Of a stretch of 64,000 nt of DNA, positions 56,482 to 64,000 are shown piece by piece. The first letter of the stretch is position 1. Each line of letters opens with the position of its first letter. A program made the translations under genes and the position numbers. The notes under the pieces were generated by a model, which ran no database searches, was not told the origin of the DNA, and worked only from the letters and a program-made list of their open reading frames with translations. This stretch comes from CAITWD01 sp963842065 (GTDB lineage Bacteria > Actinomycetota > Thermoleophilia > Miltoncostaeales > Miltoncostaeaceae). Location: assembly GCA_963842065.1 (NCBI GenBank), contig CAWJEW010000007.1, positions 124,001 through 188,000 on the forward strand. The letters run 5' to 3'.

Positions 56482-56499
56482 CGCGCTCCCGGCCGTCGG

Positions 56500-57915
56500 C
56501 TAGCGGCGTCCCAGCGCGACGGGCCCGGCGATCGGCGGGTGCCCGGCCAGACGCTCCCGGACATCGACGGCGTCGAGCGCCAGCCGCGGATCGATCTCGA
56601 TGTCGACCGGTTCGCCATCCGCGCCAGTGGCAACGGTGACGCCCGCCTCGGCGAGCCAGCGCGCATACAGTCGGTTCATGTCCCGGCGGCACGTCTGCGG
56701 CGAGTCATCGCCCTCGGCGTTCTTGATCGGGCTGAACTGTTCGTCGCGGGCGATCTCGACCGTGATCGAGGCCCGCGCCAGAGGCAGGGCGTCGAAGATG
56801 AAGGTCTCGAACTTCACCGCGTTCGGTGCGTTCGGCACGACCGTCACGCCCCGGGCGTCCAGGTACGGGACCTTCTTGATCGCCCGGTGATACGGCAGCC
56901 GCAGTCCGCCCTCGGTCAGCCGCCGGGCAAACTCCACCTCGATGAAGTGGGTGGCCACGTTGCCGGCCCACAGCACCAGCTCGCCCGAGGCATCCCGCGC
57001 CGAGGCGACTGCGTCGTCGAGATCCGAGTACTCGACGGCGACGGTCCGGCCTCCCCGGCGGGCGATGACCCCAACACGCTCGCCAGGCTCCCGCTTGCGC
57101 ACCGCGAGGTTCGACATCTCGGCCGCCGCGGCGAGATGATGCCCGAGGAACACCGGATCCGCGATGCTCGTGAGCGGGTTGTCGACCTGGAAGGTGAAGA
57201 TCGTCGCCACGCCGTGTCCGGCGAGCCAGTCAAGCGCGCCGGAGCGCCGCAGTGCCAAGAACAGCCCGCCGTGGCCGTCCGGCGAGAGCGCAAGGCGCCC
57301 GGGCGCCTCGAGCAGTATCTGGCCCGTCGCGCGGTCGACCGCCGGGAGGGTGCCCTGCACGATGAACCGCACCGACGCCGGGTCCAGCCCGAACGATCCA
57401 GCTTCGGCGAAGGCCGCGCGGGTCTCGGCGTCGTTCGCGGGCGAGGTCAGGATGCACCAGGGCAGCGCGGCACCGTAACGTGCGCGCAACGCCGCGACCT
57501 TGGCCGCATGGTGGGCAAACAGCGTCGTTCCGGTGACCGGGCCGAACGGGAAGTTGCCTTTGGGCCCGTCGAAGCCGAGCCGCGTTCCCTGACCGCCGGC
57601 CAAGAGCACCAGGCCGACGCGCCCCGTGCGCAGCGCCGCGTCGCCGGCCGCACGGGCGGCCGCGTCGCGCGCGTCGTCCTCGGGTCCGCGGGCGAGTGGA
57701 ATCGCATCCGGAGGAACGAGCGCGCCCGTCGCCGCGCCCGCCTCGTCGTGGTCGAACAGCTGCCCGACCAGGCGGGCGATCAGGTCGAGATCGAGTTCCT
57801 CGAGCTGGTGCACGAGGGCCTGGGCGTCCGCGGGGGCCGCGTCGGCGAGCGCGTCAACCAGATGCCCCTGACCGGCGGCCACCAAGCGATCGTTCAGCTC
57901 GTCGCCGGCACCCAC
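56500..57915 (-). CDS. Eukaryote-like UDP-sugar pyrophosphorylase (UAP1/AGX family)
   Basis: 471-residue nucleotidyltransferase making a UDP-sugar from UTP and a sugar 1-phosphate. The nucleotide loop is LLAGGQGTRLGFDGPKG. Other blocks read like the eukaryotic UDP-N-acetylglucosamine pyrophosphorylase: FQVDNPLTSIADP, WAGNVATHFIEVEFARRL, YHRAIKKVPYLD, KFETFIFDALPLA and QFSPIKNAEG. It does not look like bacterial GlmU or GalU. GTG at 57915 lies 2 bases after the preceding dehydrogenase gene's stop; upstream frame is antisense noise. UDP-GlcNAc is the likely product, UDP-glucose the main alternative. Confidence 0.87.
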   Translation of the reverse strand: MGAGDELNDRLVAAGQGHLVDALADAAPADAQALVHQLEELDLDLIARLVGQLFDHDEAGAATGALVPPDAIPLARGPEDDARDAAARAAGDAALRTGRVGLVLLAGGQGTRLGFDGPKGNFPFGPVTGTTLFAHHAAKVAALRARYGAALPWCILTSPANDAETRAAFAEAGSFGLDPASVRFIVQGTLPAVDRATGQILLEAPGRLALSPDGHGGLFLALRRSGALDWLAGHGVATIFTFQVDNPLTSIADPVFLGHHLAAAAEMSNLAVRKREPGERVGVIARRGGRTVAVEYSDLDDAVASARDASGELVLWAGNVATHFIEVEFARRLTEGGLRLPYHRAIKKVPYLDARGVTVVPNAPNAVKFETFIFDALPLARASITVEIARDEQFSPIKNAEGDDSPQTCRRDMNRLYARWLAEAGVTVATGADGEPVDIEIDPRLALDAVDVRERLAGHPPIAGPVALGRR

Positions 57916-57917
57916 GG

Positions 57918-59006
57918 CTAGCCGACCCGGAGCGCGACCTTGACCGCGCCCTCGCGGCGTTCGGCCATCATGCGGTAGCCCTCGGCGGCCTCTTCGAGCG
58001 ACAGGGTGTTGGTCAGCATGGGACTCGGGTCGATCTCGCCCTCGGCCAGCAGCTCGAGCAGGCGCGGGATGTAGAGCCCGGTCGGCAGCAGGCCCCCGGA
58101 GATGGTGATGTTGCGGACGAACTGGTCGTACCAGTTCACGTTCGGCGTCTTGCCCATGAAATGGTCCATGCCGAGGCAGGAGATCGTCCCGCCCGGGCGG
58201 ACCGACCCGTGGGCCGCCTGCATCGAGTCGGTGTTCGAGACCGAGTCGACGACCACGCGCGCGCCCTGGCCGCGTGTCCCGTTCCGGGCGAACTCGGCGA
58301 TCTCCGCCGCGTCGCGGACGTCGCTGGTCGACGTCGCGCCGAGCGTCCGCGCCAGCGCAAGACGATCGGCGTGGTGACCGAAGCAAATGATGTTCTCGGC
58401 GCCGAGCGCACGGGCGCAGTGGACCGCCGAGAGGGCGACCGCACCGTCCCCGATCACGACGACGTCGTCCCCCGGATGCAGGCGGCCCGTGACCAGACCG
58501 TGCATCGCCGTCGACATCACGTCGATGATCGGCACGAGTCTGGTCTCGTGCTCGGACGCGGCGACGGCGGCCGGAATCTTGATCATGGTCGTCTCGGCGA
58601 GCGGGACGCGCGCGTACTCGGACTGCCCGCCTTCGACCGGTCCGCCGTGCTGCCACAGGCGCGGCGCCCAGCCGAAGATCGACAGCTGCTCGCAGCTCGC
58701 CCGGATCCCCTCCTGGCACCAGACGCAGTGGCCGCAGCTCACGCCCACGGCCACCATGACGCGGTCACCCGGTGCGAACCCGCGCACGTCCGAGCCGACG
58801 TCGACAACCGTCCCGAGGAACTCGTGCCCCAGACGGGCCCCGGGCTCGAGCCCGAACGCCTCACCGGCGTGCAGAATGTGCAGGTCGGATCCACAGATCG
58901 CGGCCATCGTGATCTTCACGATCGCATCGGTCGGTGCCAGCAGGGTCGGCTCCGCGACGTCGTCGACCGCGACGCTGCCGTTGCCTTGGAAGGTCAGTCC
59001 GCGCAC
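57918..59006 (-). CDS. Zinc-dependent alcohol dehydrogenase (MDR family)
   Basis: 362 residues. Catalytic zinc ligands are in ICGSDLHILHAG and RLGHEFLG; the structural zinc loop is CGHCVWCQEGIRASC with four cysteines. The NAD fold has VVVIGDGAVALSAVHCARALG, with the glycine pattern partly changed (GDGAVA for GxGxxG). Close to formaldehyde/threonine dehydrogenase-like members; substrate unknown. Same strand as the pyrophosphorylase gene and 2 bases from it, so co-transcribed. Confidence 0.88.
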   Translation of the reverse strand: MRGLTFQGNGSVAVDDVAEPTLLAPTDAIVKITMAAICGSDLHILHAGEAFGLEPGARLGHEFLGTVVDVGSDVRGFAPGDRVMVAVGVSCGHCVWCQEGIRASCEQLSIFGWAPRLWQHGGPVEGGQSEYARVPLAETTMIKIPAAVAASEHETRLVPIIDVMSTAMHGLVTGRLHPGDDVVVIGDGAVALSAVHCARALGAENIICFGHHADRLALARTLGATSTSDVRDAAEIAEFARNGTRGQGARVVVDSVSNTDSMQAAHGSVRPGGTISCLGMDHFMGKTPNVNWYDQFVRNITISGGLLPTGLYIPRLLELLAEGEIDPSPMLTNTLSLEEAAEGYRMMAERREGAVKVALRVG

Positions 59007-59033
59007 CCGCGCCTCCAGAAGTCGTGGTTGGGG

Positions 59034-59798
59034 TCAGCTCAAGCCGCTGCGGGCCAACGCATCGTCGATGTCGGTGATCAGGCCGGTCCAGAAGGGCCCG
59101 AACTCGCCGTACACGGCGCTGACCTCGTCGAAGCGCATCTCGTAGACGATCTCCTTGATGACGGTCGGCTCGTCGGCGAACAGGGTCACACCCCATTCCC
59201 AGTCGTCGAGACCGGTCGCACCGGTGATCAGCTGCAGCACGCGGCCGGTGTACTTGCGCCCGACGCGGCCGTGGCCGAGCATCAGCCGCTTGCGCACCGC
59301 AAAATCCAGCGCGTACCAGTTGGCGCCGACGTTGCGCGTCTTGGACATCGGGTAGAAGGCGATGACGCGTCGCGGCGGCAGGCGCGGATACAGGCGGTCC
59401 TGGCGGTACTTGGCCATGCGCGCGCTCCACGCGGCCACTGCCGCCTCGACGTCCGCGGTGCCTTCGGCCGCTAGGCGCGCGCGTTCCTCATCCTCGGTCG
59501 TTGTGTACTCGGACAGCTCGGTCACCGAGAAGAACGATGCAACACAGCGCACCGGGCCGGACCGGATTCGCTTGGTGCAGCGGTCAAGCGCATCGAGATC
59601 CGGGCCGAGCAACATGACCCCGAAGTCCGCCCGACCGCCCAGAACGCTGAAGGCGACCGCCTGGTTGGGATCGGTCGCGGTGAACTCCGCGATTGCCGCG
59701 CGGACGTCCTCGCCGGAGCCGCCGCGGCGGCTCCGCAGCATCAGGTGCACGACCCCCCAGCCCTCGCCCACGATGGGGCCCACGTCGTCGAGATCCAT
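59034..59798 (-). CDS. hemQ: Coproheme decarboxylase HemQ (chlorite dismutase-like)
   Basis: 254-residue enzyme of the coproporphyrin-dependent haem route, used by actinobacteria and Firmicutes, converting coprohaem to haem b. Family segments are EGWGVVHLMLR, AFYPMSKTRNVGANWYAL, MLGHGRVGRKYTGRVLQLI (proximal His) and DDWEWGVTLFADEP. No chlorite-splitting role is implied. ATG at 59798 chosen for the family N-terminus; a GTG at 59819 is possible. Haem supply would serve the bd oxidase, though cydA is far away. Confidence 0.9.
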   Translation of the reverse strand: MDLDDVGPIVGEGWGVVHLMLRSRRGGSGEDVRAAIAEFTATDPNQAVAFSVLGGRADFGVMLLGPDLDALDRCTKRIRSGPVRCVASFFSVTELSEYTTTEDEERARLAAEGTADVEAAVAAWSARMAKYRQDRLYPRLPPRRVIAFYPMSKTRNVGANWYALDFAVRKRLMLGHGRVGRKYTGRVLQLITGATGLDDWEWGVTLFADEPTVIKEIVYEMRFDEVSAVYGEFGPFWTGLITDIDDALARSGLS

Positions 59799-59875
59799 GC
59801 CTCGGAGAGTACCGGACACAGGCCGACTGCCGGGTGCCGGCGTGTGGGTGCGGCACCGCCCGGGGCGGAACGGGC

Positions 59876-60127
59876 CTACCCCGTGAGGATGTGCTCAAGC
59901 GCGGGTTGTACGGCGCGGCTGACCGTCACCGGCAGCAATCGAACGAACGCGTTGAGCTCTGCCGCGCTGGCGCCGCCGACGATGCCGTTGGCCAAGCGTT
60001 CGAGGACCGCTTGTTCGCGATCGCCGAGCTCGGGTGCCACCGGAGCAAGCGCCTCGAGGATGCTGTTTCTCAGCTCCGGATCGAGGACTTGCAGCGAATC
60101 GACGAGCTTCTGGGGAATTGCCGCCAT
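59876..60127 (-). CDS. Small helical protein of unknown function
   Basis: 83 residues: MAAIPQKLVDSLQVLDPELR, then APVAPELGDREQAVLERLAN and FVRLLPVTVSRAVQPALEHI. Predicted all helical, with no cysteines and no signal peptide. ATG at 60127 is preceded by GATAAT and seven bases, so the mRNA is probably leaderless. Unrecognised family. Confidence 0.65.
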   Translation of the reverse strand: MAAIPQKLVDSLQVLDPELRNSILEALAPVAPELGDREQAVLERLANGIVGGASAAELNAFVRLLPVTVSRAVQPALEHILTG

Positions 60128-60140
60128 CCCTGGGATTATC
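60128..60140 (-). promoter_or_regulatory. -10 box for a leaderless small gene
   Basis: On the minus strand GATAAT (60140-60135), seven bases, then the ATG at 60127. No good -35 box is seen. Confidence 0.5.
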
Positions 60141-60221
60141 GCACAACGCGACCCTGCATGCGTTTTTTTGGAACATTTGGGGCCCCTGAACACGGCGCCG
60201 ACGGGACGCCGGCGCGACCGC

Positions 60222-61973
60222 TCAGCGGTCGGGGTCGGCGGGGACGCGATCCGTGCCGCGAGGGCTGCGCGAAAGCACGAAGCGGCGCAGCCGGGCGACC
60301 ACCGGCTGGTATTCGAGCGCGGGAAGCGACCTGCCGCTTTGATCGGTGCGCTCCAGCGCGTCACCAAGCAGCACGACCGCCTGGTCGACGACGACCCGTC
60401 GCAGCGAAAGACCCAGCTCGCTGATCGGACGCAGCAGCTCCCGCCGGAAGCGCGGCTCGGCGAGGTCGTTGAGAAAGAACGCATTCCTCACCGCGGCGCC
60501 GAGTTCGCGCTGGTCCATGACCACGATGAGCGGCGCCCAGCGGCCCTCTTCCTTGGCGATGGCGATGATCAGGTGCTGCTCGGCAGCGTCCGACTCCGGC
60601 GCGGTGATCCAGGCCTCGACGGGCGCGGCTGCGACCAGGCCCTGCACCCAAGGCCTGCGCGCGGAGCGTGCCCCGGCGGCGGCACGCCGGGCGGCGTCTC
60701 CGGCAGGACCGTCGAGCACCGACGCACACGCCAGGCAGGCATCACGTCCGGACGGACCGAGACGGTGCAGCTCGCTGATCAGCATCAGCGCGTTCGCCTC
60801 GTCGAGATCGGCGAACGTCTGCTCGACGAGCGCCCCGACCAGGTACGAACGATGCGGTGCGACCAGCCGGGCCGCGAGCCGCGGCGCCGCCAGCACGCGA
60901 TCCACCGGTTCGGGCAGCCAGTCCTGCACGCTGCGGTAGGTCGCCTGGGCATCCAAATCGCCCGCGAGATCGTCAAGGCAGGCGGCGACCTCGGAGTGGC
61001 CGGGGCTGTCCACGCGGGCCAGACCCTCCTCGGCCCAGCGCCGTGCGGCGACCGTGTCGCCGAGCCGGATGGCGAGCAGGCACGCCTCGTAGCGATCCTC
61101 GGGATCGCCGAACGCGAACGCCCCGGTCAGGACCGAAAGGCCGTCTCTGGCGCGTCCCGCGCGCGCGAGCACCCGCGCCAGACGGCGGCGGGCGGCAGGC
61201 ACGCGTTCCGGCATGTGTCTCCGCAGCAGCGACAGGAGCCGGTCCTGAAGTTCGGCGGCATCGACGGGACGATCGGCAGCGAGGTGGTCGGCGACCCCGC
61301 GCTCGAGCGCTTCGATCTCGAGTTCGGTCAGGGCACCCCAGCGCGTGCCGATGGGCGCGACCCAGCCGAGGTGCACCTCGAACCCTGCCTCGCGAAGAAC
61401 GTCCGAAAGTGGGCGGCCCGGACGTCGGAAGGCCGCCGGATCGACGGCGGTCACATCGCACAGCGCGTCGGCGAGACGCACCCTGTGCACGTCCGGGGGC
61501 TTGGAGCCGGCGTCGGCGAGGCGCCGGCGGACCGCGGCCACCAGCGCCGGCTCGGCGTCCGTGCGCTCAAGACGCGAGGGGGCGCGTTCCACCTCGATGC
61601 GTCCGACGGCAGCGTCGAGGACCCGCGCCACAAGGTGGTCGCCCGAGCGGATGTCGGTCGGCAGCACGGCCCGCGTCGCCCCAAGCCGTGCGAGCGGCGC
61701 CAAGTCGCCGTCGGCGTCGGCAGCGCCGCGCATGTGCTCGGTGACCGACACCTGCGAGGTGAGGACCACCCCGGCGAGCGCCTGCGAAATGCTGGCCAGG
61801 CGCCCGTCGCCGAGCACCACGATACGGGGGTCCGACCGGAGGGCGCTCCGCACTGCGGCGGCGGGGTTCTTTGCCCGTGTCACGCCGGCGCGTGCGAGAT
61901 GCCCGGCGAGGTCCTCGAGCGTCGCCGGCGCCGTGCCCAGCCGCGCCACCGCGGCGTCCGCAATGCGACCCAT
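60222..61973 (-). CDS. Large uncharacterised protein with an N-terminal HTH-like domain
   Basis: 583 residues. Residues about 14-60 (PATLEDLAGHLARAGVTRAK, then VRSALRSDPRIVVLGDGRLA) resemble a HARE-HTH or winged-helix domain like that of RNA polymerase delta or restriction-associated proteins. Residues 65-140 look like a small beta-rich domain. The middle is arginine/alanine-rich and helical with TPR-like repeats (AELQDRLLSLLRRH, ARVLARAGRARDGLSVL). The C-terminus has LIIAIAKEEGRWAPLIVVMD and LRRVVVDQAVVLLGDALE. No catalytic motif was recognised. Codon use matches the neighbours. It stands alone. Confidence 0.7.
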   Translation of the reverse strand: MGRIADAAVARLGTAPATLEDLAGHLARAGVTRAKNPAAAVRSALRSDPRIVVLGDGRLASISQALAGVVLTSQVSVTEHMRGAADADGDLAPLARLGATRAVLPTDIRSGDHLVARVLDAAVGRIEVERAPSRLERTDAEPALVAAVRRRLADAGSKPPDVHRVRLADALCDVTAVDPAAFRRPGRPLSDVLREAGFEVHLGWVAPIGTRWGALTELEIEALERGVADHLAADRPVDAAELQDRLLSLLRRHMPERVPAARRRLARVLARAGRARDGLSVLTGAFAFGDPEDRYEACLLAIRLGDTVAARRWAEEGLARVDSPGHSEVAACLDDLAGDLDAQATYRSVQDWLPEPVDRVLAAPRLAARLVAPHRSYLVGALVEQTFADLDEANALMLISELHRLGPSGRDACLACASVLDGPAGDAARRAAAGARSARRPWVQGLVAAAPVEAWITAPESDAAEQHLIIAIAKEEGRWAPLIVVMDQRELGAAVRNAFFLNDLAEPRFRRELLRPISELGLSLRRVVVDQAVVLLGDALERTDQSGRSLPALEYQPVVARLRRFVLSRSPRGTDRVPADPDR

Positions 61974-62073
61974 GCGGTCACATTACCAGCGCTCTCCGCA
62001 GCGTCCACACGAGCAGCGGTGTCCGGCCAACCGCGGTCGCACGGCTCGGGGCGGATGTGCTCTTATGTGCCCC

Positions 62074-62559
62074 ATGGGATCGGTTCCGGACACCCCGCGC
62101 GCGATCGTCCCCGACACGCTCGACTCCGCGCTCGCCCGCGTCGCGGGGGCGCCGCTCGCATTGCTCGGACTGGGCATTCCACGCTGCCCCGCGACGCAGA
62201 TGCTGCCGGCCAGCCTTTCCGCGGTCGCCAACGCGCGCCCGAACCTGCCGATCGCACTCGGGATCCTGACGACCCCCGACGACTGGGCCGCGCGCGAGAC
62301 CACGCTCTGGCCCCGCGGCATCCATGTCAGCCGCTCCGTCGTGCCGATCGTGGTCATCCTGCGCGATGGCCAAGCGGTCGCGACGCGCCGCGGGGGGGCA
62401 TCGGCCTACGCCATCGATACGTGGGTGGCCGAGCAGGCTGCGCTGGCACCGACGCAGCTGGACGAGCAATGGGTCGCAGACGAGGAGCAGGAGCTCGCGC
62501 GGCTGGCCGCGCGCCGCGCGCAGCACATTGCCGTGGCGGGGCGGGGCGCGGCGGACTGA
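62074..62559 (+). CDS. Thioredoxin-fold protein with one active-site cysteine
   Basis: 161 residues. LALLGLGIPRCPATQMLPAS stands where thioredoxins have the CxxC helix, with only the first cysteine kept (CPAT). The cis-proline strand is seen in SRSVVPIVVILRDGQAVATR. The C-terminus is a charged helix (EEQELARLAARRAQH). With one cysteine it could act in monothiol exchange or simply bind partners. ATG at 62074 or at 62065 (MCPMGS) could be the start. Confidence 0.62.
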   Translation: MGSVPDTPRAIVPDTLDSALARVAGAPLALLGLGIPRCPATQMLPASLSAVANARPNLPIALGILTTPDDWAARETTLWPRGIHVSRSVVPIVVILRDGQAVATRRGGASAYAIDTWVAEQAALAPTQLDEQWVADEEQELARLAARRAQHIAVAGRGAAD

Positions 62560-62626
62560 GCCGGGCGTGCGCGGCCGCGCGGCGGATCCCGCCCCCCGCC
62601 ACTCGCGCGAACGCTCGCGCAATCGC

Positions 62627-62671
62627 TATAGTGCCATGCTTGCCAGAACGGGCCGGGCGTCGCACGGCCCG
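62627..62671 (+). promoter_or_regulatory. rpsF promoter -10 box and leader hairpin
   Basis: TATAGT at 62627-62632 is followed by a perfect 7-bp hairpin, CGGGCCG (62649-62655) and CGGCCCG (62665-62671), with a 9-base loop, in the 50-base rpsF leader. Bacterial rpsF leaders often carry an S6:S18-binding hairpin; this is a candidate by position only. Confidence 0.45.
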
Positions 62672-62687
62672 GATTTGCGTGACGTGA

Positions 62688-63107
62688 ATGGAGACGGAGA
62701 TTAGCCCCTACGAAATCATGATCATCCTCGATCCGGACGTGGACGAGGAGCGCCAGCAAGAAATGCTGGAGCGCGTCCAACAGATCATCCGGGACGAGGG
62801 CGGGGTCGTGGACCACGTCAATGACTGGGGCCGCCGCAAGCTTGGCTACGCGATGGAAAAGAAGGCCGACGGTCGATACGTGGTCGTCACGTGCTCGGCG
62901 TCGATCGACGGCCTCCGCGAGGCTGAGCGCGTGATGACGATCAACAGGGAAGTCGTCATCCGCCACATGGTGATCGTGCTCAATCGCGTCGAGGCCGAAC
63001 GCGCCAAGGCCAACGGTGCCCCGCTCCCGGTCGACGACCGTCCCGAAGGCGACGCCCGCCCCGCACGCGCGGGCCGTGGCGGCCCCCGGCGCGGGCCGCG
63101 CAGGTAG
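62688..63107 (+). CDS. rpsF: 30S ribosomal protein S6
   Basis: 139 residues; S6 core is PYEIMIILDPDVDEERQQ, DWGRRKLGYAMEKKADGRYV, and REVVIRHMVIVLNRVE, then a charged tail ending GGPRRGPRR. The ATG at 62688 lacks an upstream ribosome site, while GGAGACGGAG lies inside the first codons, 6 bases before an in-frame ATT at 62700. So the true start may be slightly downstream. First gene of rpsF-ssb-rplI. Confidence 0.95.
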   Translation: METEISPYEIMIILDPDVDEERQQEMLERVQQIIRDEGGVVDHVNDWGRRKLGYAMEKKADGRYVVVTCSASIDGLREAERVMTINREVVIRHMVIVLNRVEAERAKANGAPLPVDDRPEGDARPARAGRGGPRRGPRR

Positions 63108-63110
63108 CCG

Positions 63111-63587
63111 ATGCCCGCCGATCTCAACCGCGTGACGCTCGTCGGTCGCCTGACCCGCGATCCGGAACTCCGACACACCGCCGGAGGCCAGTCGGTGTGC
63201 TCGCTGCGCCTGGCCGTCAGCAGCCGTGGCCGCGACGAGAGCGGCAACTGGTCGGACCGCGCAAACTACTTCGATGTGACCGTGTTCGGCCGCACCGCCG
63301 AGACCGCCTCGAACTACCTGTCCAAGGGCCGCCGTATCGGCGTCGACGGGCGGTTGTCATGGCGCGAGTGGGAAGCCCAGGACGGCGGCAAGCGCCAGGC
63401 GGTCGAAGTGGTCGCCAACGACATCTTCTTCCTTGACAGTCGCGGTGACAGCGGCGAGGGCGGCAGCCAGGGTGGTGGTGGCGCCGAACGTGGCTGGGGT
63501 ACCGCGGCACCCGCCACCGACCTGCCGGTCGACACGTCTGACCTGCGACCCGCGGCACCGGCCGACGACGACGACATCCCCTTCTAA
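63111..63587 (+). CDS. ssb: Single-stranded DNA-binding protein
   Basis: 158 residues: OB-fold LNRVTLVGRLTRDPELRHT to AVEVVANDIFFLDSR, a glycine/alanine-rich linker and the acidic tip DDDDIPF that recruits replication and repair partners. ATG 3 bases after the rpsF stop. Length and layout are standard. Confidence 0.96.
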   Translation: MPADLNRVTLVGRLTRDPELRHTAGGQSVCSLRLAVSSRGRDESGNWSDRANYFDVTVFGRTAETASNYLSKGRRIGVDGRLSWREWEAQDGGKRQAVEVVANDIFFLDSRGDSGEGGSQGGGGAERGWGTAAPATDLPVDTSDLRPAAPADDDDIPF

Positions 63588-63620
63588 GCACGATTACCAT
63601 TAGCGGAGGCGCGAGCGCGA

Positions 63621-64000
63621 ATGGACGCCATCCTTGTTCAGGACATCGACGGGCTGGGCGAAGCCGGGACTGTGGTCTCGGTCGCGCGCGGCTACATGCG
63701 CAACTACCTGCAGCCGCGCGGGCTCGCCGAAGTGGCGACGCCGGCACGCATTGCCGAGGTCCAGCGCAAGGAGGCCAAGCGCAAGGCCGCCGACGAGCGC
63801 GCGCGGGCACAAGCCGTGGAACAGGCCGACCTGCTCGGGCGCACGATCCTCACGCTGAAGGCCAAGGCCGGCGACGACGGGCGCCTGTTCGGCTCGATCA
63901 CCTCGAGTGACGTCGCCGACGCCATCCAGGAGGCCCGCGGCATCACGATCGACCGCCGGCGCATTACCGTGGACCCCCCGATCCGTGCCGTCGGCACCTA
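63621..64000 (+). CDS. rplI: 50S ribosomal protein L9 (3' end missing)
   Basis: First 126 residues of L9: MDAILVQDIDGLGEAGTVVS, GYMRNYLQPRGLAEVAT, the long connecting helix (RKEAKRKAADERARAQAVEQ) and the start of the C-terminal domain (GRLFGSITSSDVADAI). It runs off the right edge. ATG at 63621 with GGAGG about 11 bases upstream. It follows ssb directly by 33 bases; the rpsR gene that usually sits between them is absent. Confidence 0.94.
   Translation, partial: MDAILVQDIDGLGEAGTVVSVARGYMRNYLQPRGLAEVATPARIAEVQRKEAKRKAADERARAQAVEQADLLGRTILTLKAKAGDDGRLFGSITSSDVADAIQEARGITIDRRRITVDPPIRAVGT

Noticed and set aside
56500..58719. 739-residue frame extending the UDP-sugar pyrophosphorylase upstream
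   Set aside because: The first 268 residues are an alternative frame inside the zinc alcohol dehydrogenase gene on the same strand; the family similarity begins at the GTG at 57915.

Overview
High-GC bacterial chromosome segment with no mobile elements, CRISPR arrays, rRNA or tRNA genes. The gene set points to an actinobacterium: a RpoD-type primary sigma factor plus a second group-2 sigma factor, an acyl-CoA carboxylase with a small epsilon subunit, HemQ, and GTG/TTG starts with apparently leaderless genes. My best guess is a Thermoleophilia/Solirubrobacterales-like lineage. That is inference from gene content, not a marker-gene placement.

Layout. 0-8 kb: 5' part of cydA (cytochrome bd oxidase), a tandem pair of alpha/beta hydrolases, a PLP aminotransferase, sucCD, a universal stress protein and a divergent sigma factor. 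8-12.9 kb: acyl-CoA carboxylase (beta, epsilon, biotin carboxylase/BCCP) facing moaD-moaE and a small conserved protein. 12.9-19 kb: def, a double-ACT protein, pgsA-plsY, beta-carbonic anhydrase with an operator-like promoter, folE2, rpoD and a PhoB/PhoP-type response regulator. 19-24 kb: phosphate uptake (pstS, a fused pstC-pstA, pstB), with a three-repeat PHO-box-like array in front of the regulator gene. 24-28.5 kb: an envelope block (lipid flippase-like protein, polysaccharide deacetylase, FmdB-like zinc ribbon, LCP protein) and rsmI. 28.5-36.4 kb: nucleotidyltransferase, metG, tatD, rsmA, ispE, a membrane protein, ppk1 and a LysR regulator. 36.5-45 kb: an SDR, infA, a CnoX-like chaperedoxin, ettA, aconitase and lpd. 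45-56.5 kb: a hopanoid gene cluster (hpnO-like, hpnC, hpnD, hpnE, polyprenyl synthase, shc, hpnG, hpnH) followed by an inositol-phosphatase family gene and ispH. 56.5-64 kb: a eukaryote-like UDP-sugar pyrophosphorylase, a zinc alcohol dehydrogenase, hemQ, two uncharacterised genes, a thioredoxin-like protein, and rpsF-ssb-rplI (running off the end).

How the genes fit together. IspE and IspH (MEP pathway) and the polyprenyl synthase feed C5 and prenyl units to HpnC/D/E (squalene) and SHC (hopene). HpnH, HpnG and the HpnO-like aminotransferase would then build the side chain of an amino-bacteriohopanepolyol. SucCD, aconitase and Lpd are central carbon enzymes. The Pst genes, response regulator and polyphosphate kinase form a phosphate theme.

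Caution. Between about 28.8 and 35.9 kb nearly every gene, several of them normally essential, is broken by single-base frame changes, while almost all other genes are intact. I read this as local sequence error, not gene decay. All functions are assigned by reading motifs; no database search was run.
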